A DNA stretch of 29,205 bases from Nemertoderma westbladi (lineage: Eukaryota; Xenacoelomorpha; Nemertodermatida; Nemertodermatidae), in assembly GCA_032718475.1 (NCBI GenBank), contig JAUCBJ010006574.1, positions 1 to 29,205 of the forward strand, read 5' to 3'. How positions within the stretch are numbered: the stretch's first letter is position 1; each line of letters opens with the position of its first letter. The notes beneath the pieces are model-generated. The model was given only the letters and a program-made list of their open reading frames with translations. It did no database searches and was not told the DNA's origin. Both the position numbers and the translations under genes were made by a program. Below are positions 1 to 10,022 of this stretch, piece after piece.

Positions 1-300
1 ACGGATGAAATGCTGACATCTGATTGGTTGAAATAATAACGACCACCGCAAAAGGATGAAATGGTGGCTTCTGATTGGTTGCAGTACCAGAAATGGATGG
101 TAATGATGGGCTACGGGTGACCATGAAGCAGTGTCATAGTATTGTATACTACTAGTGTCCTATAAGTAGCACTTCACTGAAAGCGCACCGCTTTGTGTAG
201 TGATTGCTCCCCAGAAATAATAACATTTATTTCAAATACTGACAAAACCCATTAAACGGGTATATATATATTGTACATCAAATCTAACGATTTATAAATA
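1..300 (+). promoter_or_regulatory. possible LTR or promoter region of the BEL/Pao element
   Basis: Two imperfect direct repeats (3-30 and 54-81, 3 mismatches in 28) each end in CTGATTGGTTG, which contains an inverted CCAAT box. A TATAAGTA word follows near 170. This order looks like an LTR U3 region upstream of the gag at 809. I found no matching copy downstream of pol and no convincing primer-binding site, so calling it an LTR is inference. Confidence 0.3.
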
Positions 301-424
301 GTAGGCCTACCATACAACCATTAGGTCTCAATATCAGTTGGACTACGGCTCAAATAACGGTAATAAAGTAAGTAAAGTAACCAAGTAACCCTAAAATTCA
401 GAAATTCAATTATTTAAAATAATT

Positions 425-690
425 GATATACCGGTATTTACGATAGGCCTATTATCTTTATTTCGATAAATTTCGGCTGAAATTATACAGGTACTTGTAA
501 TTAATTCTAGTCCAGAATTATATATACTACAAACTGTAAGCTGTATACCGGTATTCCCGATAGGCCTATTATATATTTATATATATTTGTGCTAAAATTA
601 TACCGGTATTCTGTGATAAACCTAGTCTGTAATAATACTTATATAGTTATATATACTATAAGCATACCGGTATTCTAATATATTATATAT
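425..690. repeat. four-copy degenerate ACCGGTATT repeat in the gag leader
   Basis: The word ACCGGTATT recurs near 431, 547, 602 and 666. The first two copies are followed by GATAGGCCTATTAT and the third by a decayed version of it. The intervening sequence is A/T-rich. The array lies in the untranslated leader 120-380 bp before the gag start. Its function is unknown. Confidence 0.55.
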
Positions 691-808
691 ATCATGATAC
701 ACTGAGTAGCAGTATAGGTAATTAATTACTAGGCTAGCAGTTAATACTGAGTTACTAGACTTGCTCAGACTGTAATACAGCAGTAGACATTCAACTGTAC
801 ACATAAAC

Positions 809-3800
809 ATGTCTGATACTAAGCAGAACCTGTCAGACAGTTTATTAGATGTAACTATCTGTGACTCAGATAGAGGCGTAGAACCGTCTAGTCGTAAGTT
901 CAGTTCACCTCCCACTGTGAGGAAGGTTATCCCTCCTGTAGTAATAACAGAACCTAGGCTGGTCCAACATCGTAGGTCTATCATAGGCACTCGAGCTCAG
1001 GTCAAGCGGGACCAAGAAGCAGCGGAACAGCAACAACCCGCGAGCCAAGAATTTATTTCTCAGTGGCCCGACAGCTCCAGTAGTGAAGATACTGTAGAAC
1101 TGACACCCGAGCGCGGAGCAAAGATGACGGATGCGGTTTATACGGATCCCCTTCTCATCCTTCCTGCAGCCGTACTCACTAGGTTATTGATTGCGGTGGA
1201 AGAACACCAGATCGATTGGGCGAGAAGTCAGCGATCAACTAGAGATAGTTATGCGGGATACACGAGGGAAGAACTGAAGTCTATTGTCGAGTCGCAATGG
1301 AACTTCCCCGGACCCGGACTCCCGTTTGATTTATCAGAAGCTGCCTGGGAAGACATACACCGGATGGGAGTAGCCAAGGAAACCATCGATCCAGCTGTAT
1401 GGAAGAGGTCCGCAGCCGGATACGCACAAGGATTCTTCAGCTCTATGGAGCGAGTAGAAAAACAACTGTTTAAACAACCTCAAGGACCTCAAGAGCAGGG
1501 ACAACTGCTTTATCAAGTTAGAGAAAGAATTCTGCGAATTAGGCTAATCTTATCAGCCTTTGAGGAGGCTTCTAAAAGAAGACAAGACACGTCGTTGCAA
1601 GTTGCCGTAAAGACTTGGTTTCAACGGGTGAGTCGCCAAGTTCAAGGAGCAGCTCAGTGGAAAGCTCAGCTGGAGGAGCGCTCAACCCATGGAGAATCAA
1701 CGGACGCTACTTTTTCCCAAGTGGAAAGTGAAGCGACGGCAGAGAAACCGCATAAGAAGGATGCCATTGACATCTATCTGTCAGACTATCAGCGTTTTTT
1801 GGGAGATGAAGAGTTGAGGAGAAGGCTAGATGGACTTAGCCCTAATAGTGAAGGAGCCCAGCGTGTGTTGGATGCAATAGATGTAGATAGGTTAGCGGCG
1901 AACCAAGCTAAATTCGATGAACAACTCCGCATCGCTAGAGAACAAGAAGAACAAGTAAGGAAAAAACGTATAGAAGACAGAAAGATAGCAGCAGTGGCAG
2001 AGGCAGAAAGAAAAGCGACCTTGGCAGAAGCAGCGGCAGAGGCAAAAGCGGCAGCAGCAGAAGCCGAGGCAAAGGCAAAAGCGGCAGCGACAGAGGCAAA
2101 AGCGGCAGCGGCGGAGGCAAAAGCGGCAGCGGTGGCGGAAGCAGAACGGAGAGCGGCTGAAGAGATCACCCAACTGGAGTTGGAAAATCTTCAAGAGAAG
2201 CAAGACGACTTCAGTAAACAGTTAACAGCTAGTAATATGCAGATGATGAATCGATCTACTCCCAAAAGACAGGGTTATACATCATCGGAGGAAGGCGATA
2301 CCACCGACACTGAAGGCGGAGGAAATCGATCTCGCCTAAGCAGACGTAAAAGAACATTCCACCGTCAAAAATTGCCTGATTTGCCTCCAGCTGTTAGAAG
2401 GCAACTAAATAACACCAACTTAGCGAGTACAGAACCCACAGAACAAATAATTACAATAGAGAGACTCCCTACTATAGTAGATGAGCCTGAAATAGTTAGG
2501 CCTGTTCCTGAAGTCACCCTTTCGGTCGTAGAGACACCTGTACTCCCTGAAGCTACCTCTAAATTCCCTCTGCATAGCACTAAGCTACCTGTGCCCAGTA
2601 GAACTGCCCAGGAGACAGTTCAGGTCCTGGACCCCGAGCGAAATATTCATGATTTGTCGCCCGTTGTCCCTCGTCCGCCCGCTACAACATTGGCGACTCC
2701 CGCTTCGGCGGTCGAATGGGTGGACGAGAGACGGCGGGGGATGGATCTCCTGCTCGGGCAGATGCAGGAGACTGTTCAGCAATTCAAGGGCACAGTAAGG
2801 GAAAGTAGGCTAGAATTGCAAGAAGTGCAGCAAAGTATCGCGCTAGAACGCGATAAATTAGTAAATTTACAAAAGGGTATATCACCACCCCCTGTAACAA
2901 TGTGTCAACCCGTTAGGTCTGAAGTATCCCATGCGCAAGGTGTGGAGCCTACACGCATCTATACTGCTAGCGAAGTAGAAACTCCTATAGTAAACCCTAT
3001 TAAGGGTAATTATAGACCTGTTGATAATGATATTCCCTATAGACCGGATCATAATCCGAGAAATTTATATACCGATAACTCGATATTAAATAACACGATG
3101 GCCCAAGAAAGTTTTACGCGTCAAATGGCTAGAACCGAAGCCCGGCAAGCGGTAAAGGTGGGAGAGATCGTCAAGTTCAATGGAGATGAGATGAAATGGT
3201 TACCTTTTAATGAATATTACAAAGATAACATACAGAACTCTGTGCTATCTAATGGAGAGAAACTTAGATTCCTCATCGAGTGCTTGGAAGGATCTCCCAA
3301 GTTAATGGCGTTAAAGTTTATTGGACATCCAGACGGATTAAGACAAGTTTGGGATATACTAAACATCAGGTATGGTAATAGGAATAACATAGCTGGGTAT
3401 TTGTATGCAAAGTTGGTAGCGCCCCGAAAGTTTATTAGTAGCGGAATTATAGAGTTTTCCGATGAGATTCAGGAGATCTGTAGGCAATTAGATTGGCTAG
3501 GTAAGTCTCATGAGTATCAGAATGCTATGGTTATTAGAGCAGTGGCTTCTACTTTACCGAAGGGTGGAGTAGGTACGCGCTGGGACAAGAAAGTGTTATA
3601 TATGATGGAACAACAACGACGAGACCCTACCATGGCTGATCTCATGTCATTCCTAGATGGAGAAGTGAAATTACAGCTCCTGAAACTGTCCAGAGAGAAG
3701 ACACTGGAAAACAAGGTAAGTGAGAAACCCGTTTCTAGGAGAAGGGTAACACCAGTGTGTTATACAGACGACGGCGAAAGCCAGACTTCTCAAGGAGAGG

Positions 3801-4351
3801 ACAGCGGAAAAGACACTGAAAGATCTTATTATGGCAATAAATCGCCTATAGAACAGGTAAGTAAATTCAAGTCTCGACCCAATGACAGAAGAGAACCGGT
3901 AAGAAAAACCCCTCCTACGTCTCCCAAGAGAATTCATGTAAGAAAGCCCGAGGAAAGAACGAACGTGCACCACACAGCACATGTTAAAGTAAGTAACATC
4001 AAGCCCAAATGTGTGCTGTGCGACGGGCCCCACCGCTTGAATATGTGCGATGAATTCTTAAAGAAATCATTAAAAGAGAGACGGGAAGTCATGTGGGATA
4101 AGCGGTTGTGTTATAATTGCCTCAGACGAGGACACCAACGGCGAACCTGTTACTCCGACGCAAGGTGTGCAAAGTGCGGTGCAAAACATCATATCTTGTT
4201 GCACACTGAATTCGAACGAAGCAGCCCTAGTCAGGTAAGTGAGTCCGAACAACTACATGTCCAATTCAGTGATGTGAACGACACTGACCAAAGTTCTGAG
4301 ATGGAAGGATTCTATACGGACGAATTCTCCGACCAAAACGAATCCTGTTAG
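809..4351 (+). CDS. gag: BEL/Pao gag polyprotein with DUF1759-like domain and zinc knuckles
   Basis: This is a structural protein that would package element RNA into cytoplasmic particles. It is open for 1180 codons. The ATG has A at -3 (aaacATGTC). Residues about 392-452 are an Ala/Lys/Glu-rich stretch likely to be helical or coiled coil. Residues about 783-916 match the DUF1759/Pao retrotransposon domain (NGDEMKWLPFNEYY, then a stretch rich in FSDEIQE and DWLGKS). Zinc-binding residues follow in the usual Pao order: CVLC at 1068, CYNC with GH and C at 1101, and CAKC with HH at 1120. The frame ends in a double stop (TAG TAA), and pol continues in the same frame 18 bases later. The lack of any inactivating change over 3.5 kb suggests a young or selected copy. 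Five GTAAGT words lie in its second half. Confidence 0.88.
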   Translation: MSDTKQNLSDSLLDVTICDSDRGVEPSSRKFSSPPTVRKVIPPVVITEPRLVQHRRSIIGTRAQVKRDQEAAEQQQPASQEFISQWPDSSSSEDTVELTPERGAKMTDAVYTDPLLILPAAVLTRLLIAVEEHQIDWARSQRSTRDSYAGYTREELKSIVESQWNFPGPGLPFDLSEAAWEDIHRMGVAKETIDPAVWKRSAAGYAQGFFSSMERVEKQLFKQPQGPQEQGQLLYQVRERILRIRLILSAFEEASKRRQDTSLQVAVKTWFQRVSRQVQGAAQWKAQLEERSTHGESTDATFSQVESEATAEKPHKKDAIDIYLSDYQRFLGDEELRRRLDGLSPNSEGAQRVLDAIDVDRLAANQAKFDEQLRIAREQEEQVRKKRIEDRKIAAVAEAERKATLAEAAAEAKAAAAEAEAKAKAAATEAKAAAAEAKAAAVAEAERRAAEEITQLELENLQEKQDDFSKQLTASNMQMMNRSTPKRQGYTSSEEGDTTDTEGGGNRSRLSRRKRTFHRQKLPDLPPAVRRQLNNTNLASTEPTEQIITIERLPTIVDEPEIVRPVPEVTLSVVETPVLPEATSKFPLHSTKLPVPSRTAQETVQVLDPERNIHDLSPVVPRPPATTLATPASAVEWVDERRRGMDLLLGQMQETVQQFKGTVRESRLELQEVQQSIALERDKLVNLQKGISPPPVTMCQPVRSEVSHAQGVEPTRIYTASEVETPIVNPIKGNYRPVDNDIPYRPDHNPRNLYTDNSILNNTMAQESFTRQMARTEARQAVKVGEIVKFNGDEMKWLPFNEYYKDNIQNSVLSNGEKLRFLIECLEGSPKLMALKFIGHPDGLRQVWDILNIRYGNRNNIAGYLYAKLVAPRKFISSGIIEFSDEIQEICRQLDWLGKSHEYQNAMVIRAVASTLPKGGVGTRWDKKVLYMMEQQRRDPTMADLMSFLDGEVKLQLLKLSREKTLENKVSEKPVSRRRVTPVCYTDDGESQTSQGEDSGKDTERSYYGNKSPIEQVSKFKSRPNDRREPVRKTPPTSPKRIHVRKPEERTNVHHTAHVKVSNIKPKCVLCDGPHRLNMCDEFLKKSLKERREVMWDKRLCYNCLRRGHQRRTCYSDARCAKCGAKHHILLHTEFERSSPSQVSESEQLHVQFSDVNDTDQSSEMEGFYTDEFSDQNESC

Positions 4352-4369
4352 TAAATAAACACCACCGCA

Positions 4370-5755
4370 GTGTATCGAGCACTCATGTATGAGAAAGACA
4401 CAGACAGCGACCTCACCCTAACTACTTCAGATCAACAACAATCTTGGAAAGCGCCAACTTCAAATGTAGGAATCCGAGAATTTCCTGTAGTCCAGTTACG
4501 GGTCCACGGACCTCAGAAGAGCTATATAGTGAACGCCCTCCTGGACTCCGGCAGCACAGGAACATTCATCGATAAAGAACTAGCCGAAGACATCTTTGCT
4601 GGACAACCCAAGTTCCGAACCAAGCTAAACATGTCAGGGATCATGCAGGTTTGGAAATCTGCTGTGGCTGCCGACTATTATATAGGTGAGTTGTCCACTC
4701 CACAGGATAAACTAGGAGAACACAGTATAAGGTCAGTCAAGATGGTGGCAATAAAGAACTTCGCTACCACCCAAGTGGAACCTTATAATTGGGACGAAGA
4801 TGATCATGCCCAACAACTTAACATTCCTAGATTCGACACCGATTATCCTGGAGTACAAATATTAATCGGTCAAAACGCGCATGAGGCGCTGGAGACATTG
4901 GAGAAACGACCTGCTCAACCGCAACCACTTCAGACCTATGCGGTAAGAACTAGAGTAGGTTGGTACCTTACTGGACCTTCCCGAAGAACGCTCAGAGAAA
5001 GACTGCTTCAAGATCGCGTCTGCCAGGTGAGTGAATGGGAAGATGATACTAGTGAGGGAGACGACCCAACTGAGGGAACACCATACTCCTCAGATAATGA
5101 CGATATTAGCTCCAATGTAGATCAATGGAGATATTGCCCCAAGAAGTTTAATCCAACTGACATCGCTTCCAGAGGAGCAACTCCTCAAGAACTGACAGAT
5201 ACTACAGACCGGTTAGGTGAACCCGACTTCCTGAGTAAGGAGGATGAATGGCCTCCCCATCTTACTCCGACTGAGATTAGACCAGCCAAGGGAGCGGAGA
5301 AAGTCAAACCTAAAACCCGGACGGGTGGATCGGAGTTATTTGAACCCGGGATAGATCTGTCGGTATTACATATTGCCAGGGACGACGCCGTGGATCTGGA
5401 CCTCCCCACCGCGAGTGGATCCTTCATGAAGATCAGAGAGAGCGATTGGAGCTCTGGAACATCAGACGTCTCGCAGGGACTCTCACCTCTCCTGCAGGGA
5501 GCGACGGACCACTATAGCTCCTGGAATCGGCTTTGTAAGGCCGTCGTATACTTAGAGCGATGTTTCTATCGTCACTATTCCAGGACGAAGAGGAAACCAG
5601 GAATTGTATTCGGGATGCAGCGACTCAATCACCCAGCTGGTTGTTTGTGTTTACCGGAAGGGAATGGAGGACTCTCCGGAAACTGTGGAAGGCAAGATTC
5701 TCTTCCCACGACCACCTCCCTAATCCTTCAAACATCTAGGGACTCCATAACGTAA
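4370..5755 (+). CDS. pol: BEL/Pao pol remnant: aspartic protease joined to RNase H tail, no RT or integrase
   Basis: The N-terminal part is a DUF1758-type retroviral-like aspartic protease. The catalytic LLDSGSTGTFID has its DSG at residues 59-61, and VQILIGQ (about 162-168) and VGWYLTGP (196-203) follow as in this family. Directly after a short acidic linker comes WRYCPKKFNPTDIASRG (253-269), which in intact Pao pol marks the end of RNase H. About 600 residues of reverse transcriptase and RNase H are therefore missing, without breaking the frame; the junction lies near 5105-5120. Residues about 381-400 (HYSSWNRLCKAVVYLERC) resemble the linker before integrase. The frame then decays and no integrase follows. 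It is in the same frame as gag but separated by two stops, so reinitiation or another copy would be needed for expression. Confidence 0.8.
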   Translation: MYRALMYEKDTDSDLTLTTSDQQQSWKAPTSNVGIREFPVVQLRVHGPQKSYIVNALLDSGSTGTFIDKELAEDIFAGQPKFRTKLNMSGIMQVWKSAVAADYYIGELSTPQDKLGEHSIRSVKMVAIKNFATTQVEPYNWDEDDHAQQLNIPRFDTDYPGVQILIGQNAHEALETLEKRPAQPQPLQTYAVRTRVGWYLTGPSRRTLRERLLQDRVCQVSEWEDDTSEGDDPTEGTPYSSDNDDISSNVDQWRYCPKKFNPTDIASRGATPQELTDTTDRLGEPDFLSKEDEWPPHLTPTEIRPAKGAEKVKPKTRTGGSELFEPGIDLSVLHIARDDAVDLDLPTASGSFMKIRESDWSSGTSDVSQGLSPLLQGATDHYSSWNRLCKAVVYLERCFYRHYSRTKRKPGIVFGMQRLNHPAGCLCLPEGNGGLSGNCGRQDSLPTTTSLILQTSRDSIT

Positions 5756-6271
5756 CAACATATGGAGTGGGTGTGTGACTCTATTATTTTATATTATTTT
5801 ATTATTTTTATATTTATGTATGTATTACTACGTAATTTTATTATAATCGTTTTATTTAATTTAGTAGAATCTTATTTAGCGATTATTTAGTAGAATAGTG
5901 CAATATATTCGTGTTTATTGCGTACGTAATTACGTATATATTATATTTAGTGCGACGGCAAGAAATAATTCTTTTCCTTCTTCCTTACTGTCCGTATTAC
6001 ATTACAAATACGTAACTACAGTAAGATGAAATGTCCGTACTTATTAAAGTACAATAAAGCCACTACTATATTCAAGTATTATTGGTAGGCAGAGTATTAG
6101 GAATGCAAAGTTCAGATCCTCGTGTCTCGGCTAAACCAAGCTCTGGGTAGACCTTGGAAACGACTTGCCTCTTCACACTGACATTGCTTCGTGCGATATT
6201 GCTCTCATACCGTATATTAAATAATACATATAGTAGCGTGATGTCCCTTTAACAGTAGCGTATAACGCAAA
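5756..6271. other. AT-rich noncoding stretch after the pol remnant
   Basis: Strongly A/T-rich with repeated TATTT, TTATTT and TACGTA words. It may be the decayed 3' end of the BEL/Pao element, but no copy of the 5' region is recognisable. A polyadenylation-type AATAAA lies at 6053-6058. Confidence 0.5.
6053..6058 (+). terminator. candidate polyadenylation signal AATAAA
   Basis: Canonical hexamer about 300 bases after the pol stop, followed by A/T-rich sequence. In A/T-rich DNA such a word is also expected by chance. Confidence 0.3.
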
Positions 6272-6610
6272 ATAAATCTGTTAAACCCTTTGACCATCTG
6301 CAATTCTAGTCGATTAAGATATCGCGGCACCCACCGATATACTTGAAAGACAAATTTTAGAATCAGTGGTTAACGTCCCCAGACAAGTTCTGGAATAAAT
6401 TGGTGCCCATCTCAAATATTAATTATTTAATATTTGCAAATCTAATAAATCAAAATCTGTAAAATTCAGATCCTTCAACAATTCTAGTCAATTAAGATAT
6501 CGTAGCATTTACCGATATTCTTAAAAAGACAATTGTCATAGAATTAAGGATCTTGTGTCCCCAGACATATTCTAGAATCAAAATATGTCCATTTAATTAT
6601 TAAATAATAA
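6272..6610. repeat. diverged tandem duplication, period about 178 bp
   Basis: CAATTCTAGTCGATTAAGAT at 6301 recurs as CAATTCTAGTCAATTAAGAT at 6479. After each copy come, in the same order, a CACCGATAT or TACCGATAT word, GTCCCCAGACA, and an A/T-rich end with TTAATTATT. AAATCTGT(T)AAA precedes both copies. The copies differ at many positions, so the duplication is old. No coding function is seen. Confidence 0.75.
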
Positions 6611-7189
6611 AATTTCAGGGAATAATTTAAATTCATGCCTTTTAATGAATTTAATAAATTGCCATTTTTACGCAATTTATAACATTCCCAAAATTCCATT
6701 AATTAATAGATCACGGGAGCGGAGATTTATCTTATCATGCGTATGAGTGTGCGAAAGTCTCCCAAACATAGTCAATAGCCGATAAAATTCATAAAGTCAT
6801 GTATAAAACAGAACATTGACCATTAAAGAATTACTATTAAATAACATCCCAGATCTGTATGCATTGGAATTACCCTAATTCTACTGCTAGCTTTACATAA
6901 TGTCACCATAGCAACAACCACGCTAGAATTAGAATTGAGTTAAAAGAACAATAGAAAGCTTGTCCCATTGAATAGCATAGGGAATAAATAGCGCACTGCT
7001 AGTATCCAAGGATACATGATAATAACGTGACATTCTGGAAGGCACTGACTAACGGACAAGTGACCCGAGTGTGTGTAATTTGTGACAAGTTGTGTGTGTG
7101 GTATTTGTGAGTTTATAGGCGAATGTTACTACTAAGGTGTGTTTACAGTAGCGAGTCGCAATTGTGAAAGTAACCCTAACTCTCCAGTA
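6611..7189. other. noncoding stretch, no gene seen
   Basis: No long open frame or known repeat. It contains an X-box-like palindrome (6902-6915) and a GT-rich stretch (about 7066-7110). Confidence 0.4.
6902..6915. promoter_or_regulatory. X-box-like motif (RFX binding site consensus)
   Basis: GTCACCATAGCAAC fits the RYYNYY-AT-RRNRAC consensus exactly. No recognised gene start lies downstream, so a regulatory role is unsupported. About one match to so degenerate a pattern is expected in a window of this size. Confidence 0.3.
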
Positions 7190-8870
7190 AGAACCTGAGG
7201 TGTATCTAAGCCTTTGGGACGGACAGTCGAGTGACTTGTGCCGGTTGTCGTTGTCGTTGTGCGGCTACGTCGTTGGCGAAAGTACAGCGGCGACGACACA
7301 TCGGCGCTGAGGATCTCGCACTGTCCGGGGGCTGATGGGGGTAGGCAGCGACGCTCGCTAGCCTAAATATAAACTCATTATAATATTAATAAACTCATAT
7401 ATAGCAGATATGACGGAGTTGATAGAAGATGGTCTTGGTATCAGGGAGCGATATACTCTACTTTCAAGCGTTTGTTGATAGCTTGATACGCGGTGATACT
7501 AGTCCAACTACTACGAAGGATGATGGTCGTTATATCGAACCTACGATTTCCTGGAAGTAACTTAAGCGTGAATTGGACTATGGAAAATTCACCGCTCGCT
7601 ACACGCATTGTAATGGTATGTATATAGACTTCTTCACCATTGGCCATTCTATCGATTTACACGATACGGACTATGTCGAACATATCCTACCCAGAGGAGT
7701 CGAAACGATAAACCAAAATTCTAATGCGAAAATCCTATTCGAAATCGACTCGAAAGAAAAGACATTAAAGAAACAAATAAACTCGGTAACTCCAACATAT
7801 ATTTGGAATTCTTGATAGAAGCATTGTAACAACAAATAAATATCATCCGCGTTTCCCCTACCAGACGTGCGTCTTTGGTATTATTACGATAAATGTCCTA
7901 GACCCAGCCAATAAACGGAAAGACATAAACATCCACGGAAACGTTGTGTTAAACACAGTTGTGCTCGTTATATTTACTGGAGTTCGAGCGAAACTTGTTT
8001 GACGTATCACCTATGCTCACTCGGCTCGAACGATCCTGGAGTAAACCTACGATCAGAGTCCCGGAATACTCGGTCAAACCTCCTCATTCCTTAGTTGGAC
8101 CTCAGACCTGCGATCCTGGTGGTGTCGCGGATCCTCGCGGACTGTATTCACTGTTCAAGATCTAGTGCTACCCTAACAATTAATCGGTAACACTCCGACA
8201 GTGATTTCTAGCTAGCCGCCCATCTTACCTAGCCGGATTGTGACGCGGACACCTAATATCACTATCCAACCGTATGGTCGTCCCCGTTTAACGCGATACA
8301 ACCCTTCATCAAGGTGAAGGAGAGCGTTGTACGAAACGAGTTAAACGCTATTCTATAAAGATCAAAAAGGAAACCTGCGTTTGTTCAGATAAACGTAAGT
8401 TATAACAGTAAGTCCAATCGATAAACGAATTGGCCTTATCTCAGTTCGATTGGGAAATCTCGAATCTCTAAGAAGATATCAAGCTTAGAAAACCCTATTC
8501 TCTGCGAGAGTTTTGGACGAACGTATCCCATGACAAGCGGAGGAAAATCAGCTCGAGGAGAAGCATATCGAAATGGACGAGACACCGACCGTAAACCCAA
8601 ACCTTCTAATGCAATTGTATTGCACCCTTTACCCAGGAGTTATAGCCTTTCTAGTAAAGTGGCTCGCCCCAAAGAGAAAAGGACTCTTGCTGGCCTCGGG
8701 AAACTGCGTGAACGCCGTCCGCGCAAGAAAAACTAACTGTTTAGAGTATCTTTATGTTTTAGAAACTGTGATTTTTATATTTTATAGACTGAAAATCCCA
8801 TTTTCTGGGAGCGGTGTAAAAGCTTTTGCTGAATTGCCCGGTTATGTTTCCTTATTTTTCCCGTAAAATA
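7190..8870 (+). pseudogene. unidentified decayed coding-like block
   Basis: GC content and codon-like composition rise here relative to the flanks. One frame is open from 7429 to 7815 apart from a single stop near 7560; its downstream part (7573-7815, 80 codons) includes IDFFTIGHSIDLHDTDYVEH. Further short open stretches follow at 7959-8165, 8530-8736 (Arg/Lys-rich C terminus) and 8573-8866. I recognise no family. The pattern fits an old retroelement or another foreign gene broken by stops and frameshifts. A host gene with small exons is not excluded, but I see no consistent splice-site set. Confidence 0.35.
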
Positions 8871-9971
8871 CTCTGTAGTTGGTTTAATAGGCGTAAGAGG
8901 CCGTATTATTGCTGTATCGGTGTTTTTAGAGGATCTAAGAGCTATTTCTTCCGTATGCGTACTGTGGAAGGCATAGTTGATGATTCTATGGCAATTCCGT
9001 GACGCAAAAGGGGCTAGATACTCTTGAACAGTAGTTACTATGACGACGGTTAACAGCTGATATTCATACGTGTTGATTTTCTTTGTTCTACGGCATCTCT
9101 CAGTTCAGTCAACCAATCAGAGCGTTTTTATGGCTCTTGTACAGAAATTTCCTAGAAATCACGCAATTCATTATGGGCAGTGTTATCATTCTGTCCTGAG
9201 CCAGGAAGAGCGGCTTTGGAATATTTTGTGCTTTTCTGCTTTAGCCTAACACTAGTAGGCTTAATTATAAGGACATATATCCGTTATCTGGGTAACTCAA
9301 TGTTATCTGCACTGGTTAACACTGGTTAACTGGCCCATACTGTGCAACTTAACTTAACATTACTGCTTTGCTGTCGGTTATTCATTATATTTGTTGATGA
9401 ATTATTATATTTGGAATAACGAGAAATAACCCCGAAACCCAATATTCTTGATATACCGAAGGTAAGAGAGAAAGGTTACATATAACGATTGTGACTTATG
9501 TTAAAGTGGTTTGAAGTGAATCTAATGTTATTTGATAGACCCTACATGAGTCGGTCCGTGTTCCTTTTATATGTGACTAAAATCAGTGAAGATCGGCAGA
9601 TCAGTGTGCAGTATTGTGCAGCATTGTCTATGAGTGAGACTGATAACGAAGCATTTCCTAAAGAATGCGCCATATATGTGAATTGTAACTAAGCCATATC
9701 GTTGTGAGTAGTTTAAGTCATAACTCTGTTTATATAGATAGAGCGCCACGTCCTAAAGGAACTGTTAATATTCCCCGAAGGTGAATAATATTGTCAGAGA
9801 TTATATAATACTGTCAGTCGAATAATACATTAGGCTTACATAGCAATACGATTAAGCCGTCGAAGTCAATCTCCCGGGTATATCCAACGGGTGAATGATC
9901 GCGCACAGATTGGTTTCAACTAGTGTAGTGAATCAAATACTTGTTAGAGGCTAAAGCGATTTATTATCTAG
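8871..9971. other. noncoding stretch, no gene seen
   Basis: A/T-rich with only short open frames. Small features are a tandem ACTGGTTAAC pair near 9311-9331 and an X-box-like GTTACTATGACGAC at 9034-9047. Nothing supports a gene. Confidence 0.4.
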
Positions 9972-10022
9972 AAGACATCCTAATTTGGCGGGTTAAACTG
10001 CCAAAGGTCTGAAAGCGCGAAC
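9972..10022 (-). repeat. dispersed 51-bp repeat, inverted copy of 29155-29205
   Basis: The reverse complement of this segment matches 29155-29205 with two differences in 51 positions. The match stops sharply at GTTCGCGC on one side; the other side runs off the end of the window. It is probably part of a longer dispersed repeat. Confidence 0.8.

Larger units (their letters stand above)
1..5760 (+). mobile_element. BEL/Pao-type LTR retrotransposon, internally deleted
   Basis: The order is leader, gag, then a protease-containing pol remnant. The zinc-knuckle pattern in gag and the protease plus RNase H-tail motifs in pol are those of the BEL/Pao superfamily. Reverse transcriptase, most of RNase H and integrase are absent, so the copy cannot be autonomous. 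Neither terminal repeat could be delimited; the left boundary may lie outside the window and the right boundary is approximate. Confidence 0.8.

Noticed and set aside
1789-2169. Ala/Ser-rich - strand open frame
   Set aside because: Antisense shadow of the Ala/Glu/Lys-rich stretch of gag.
9034-9047. X-box-like GTTACTATGACGAC
   Set aside because: It fits the degenerate consensus, but no gene start is nearby and such matches are expected by chance about once per window.
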